Shown here piece by piece: positions 4,910 to 5,611 of a stretch of DNA of 5,611 nt; the stretch's first letter is position 1; each line of letters begins with the position of its first letter. The notes beneath the pieces are model-generated. The model had not been told where the DNA came from, made no database searches, and saw nothing but the letters and a program-made list of their open reading frames with translations. Source of the stretch: Desulfobacterales bacterium CG23_combo_of_CG06-09_8_20_14_all_51_8 (GTDB lineage Bacteria > Desulfobacterota > Desulfobacteria > Desulfobacterales > Desulfosalsimonadaceae); the NCBI GenBank assembly GCA_002772195.1, contig PCSG01000364.1:1-5611 (forward strand), given 5' to 3'. The translations under genes were made by a program, and so were the position numbers.

Positions 4910-5589
4910 CGTTCCTGGTCCAAAGCACCGAAGGTCAAAAGCAAACCATCAAGAGATTCAAGTATATCCTCCTCAAAACCCTTTTCAATTTTATCAGAAA
5001 CACCACTGATTCAACTTTTGTAAATCCCTGCGACGCCAGTATTTTGAAAAAGGCATTCCGGGTATCCAAGGGCCGCCAATGGTCAATCCTGGAAAAGGAT
5101 GTTGTGGAATGCATCTTCAAATCGGAAAATCCCCGGAATCGATTGATGCTTGAACTGATGGCCAGGGGCGGCATGCGTATCGGTGAGGTTCTGAAACTCA
5201 GGGCAATGGATGTTGATGATTGCAAGCTGTTTCTGCTGAATCCCAAGAGCGGACGCCCGAATGAATTTGTCTTCATCCCCAAAAAGGTGGCGGACAGGTT
5301 GAAAGAGTATATCCGCTTAAAGCAGATTGAACCCCACCAAAAAATTTTTCCCCTCGGTTATACCGGCGCAAGGCAAATCGTTAAAAAGGCCGGCCGAAAG
5401 ATCGGCGTTGAAATCCGTCCACACGACCTCAGACGGCCTGCGGCCACCTTTGCCAGCCGGTCCGGCGCACCCATTGAAATTGTCAGCAAGATTATTCTCC
5501 GGCATGCCAATCTCTCGACGACCCAGAGATATTTGGGCAAAGTCAGCGATTCCGAAGCCATGCGATGGATTGAAAACATATTCCATTGA
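4876..5589 (+). CDS. Tyrosine recombinase/phage-type integrase, N-terminally truncated
   Basis: A 237-residue frame covering the end of the core-binding domain (about 1-50) and a complete catalytic domain. The catalytic residues are all there: Arg101 (GGMRIGE), Lys124 (NPKSG), His183 and Arg186 (RPHDLRR), His210 (ILRHANLSTTQRY) and Tyr219. The C-terminus VSDSEAMRWIENIF is the usual end of this integrase family, which I associate with Desulfobacterota. Full-length members have about 290-310 residues, so roughly 60-70 N-terminal residues are missing. The ATG at 4876 has no ribosome binding site, and an in-frame TGA at 4852-4854 closes the frame just upstream. The common HDLRRHAAT reads HDLRRPAAT here, a non-catalytic position one base change away. 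The 5' truncation coincides with the broken end of the PIN-like frame, so this is probably a remnant. DNA-binding specificity would be impaired without the full core-binding domain. Confidence 0.85.
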   Translation: MEVSGTPDQILTFLVQSTEGQKQTIKRFKYILLKTLFNFIRNTTDSTFVNPCDASILKKAFRVSKGRQWSILEKDVVECIFKSENPRNRLMLELMARGGMRIGEVLKLRAMDVDDCKLFLLNPKSGRPNEFVFIPKKVADRLKEYIRLKQIEPHQKIFPLGYTGARQIVKKAGRKIGVEIRPHDLRRPAATFASRSGAPIEIVSKIILRHANLSTTQRYLGKVSDSEAMRWIENIFH

Positions 5590-5611
5590 TGCAAAGAAAT
5601 AAAACCGGGGC

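Noticed and set aside
1..5611. CRISPR array, tRNA or rRNA genes
   Set aside because: No regularly spaced direct repeats and no cloverleaf or conserved rRNA sequence were recognised on either strand.

Overview
The window looks like chromosomal DNA of a Desulfobacterota (deltaproteobacterial) bacterium, probably Desulfobacterales-like. The main clue is purine biosynthesis: the normally bifunctional PurH is encoded as two separate proteins, and the stand-alone AICAR transformylase has the N-terminus I associate with that group. The core genes are GC-rich. About 4300-4870 is visibly AT-richer and looks acquired. The taxonomic assignment is from memory of protein families, not from a search.

Layout from left to right. 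Positions 1-163 (minus) hold the first 54 codons of an IS200/IS605-type Y1 transposase, cut by the window edge. Its left-end hairpin is at 217-232. Positions 350-1939 (minus) encode a metallo-beta-lactamase/beta-CASP RNase-type hydrolase with a complete set of motifs and an unusual basic insert. A roughly 200-bp divergent intergenic region follows. Positions 2182-2865 (plus) encode IMP cyclohydrolase and 3014-4264 (plus) encode AICAR formyltransferase, the last two steps of IMP synthesis. The gap between them is occupied by two REP-like palindromes in opposite orientation.

From about 4301 the picture changes. A well-placed ribosome binding site and start codon give only M-A-D-V-stop. They are followed by an AT-rich segment with a long imperfect inverted repeat (4344-4417). 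Next come a 44-residue Phd-like antitoxin frame (4416-4550), a PIN-like toxin frame with no normal start codon and no C-terminus (4547-4909), and the 3' three quarters of a tyrosine recombinase (4876-5589). I read this as a decayed or rearranged toxin-antitoxin and integrase patch inserted behind the purine genes.

The two purine genes act consecutively and are probably co-transcribed. The MBL gene points the other way and has no evident functional link to them. I do not see a clearly new multi-gene system. The most interesting material is the damaged toxin-antitoxin region with its palindrome, the repeat pair between the purH halves, and an in-frame coding-like tail beyond the stop of the MBL gene.
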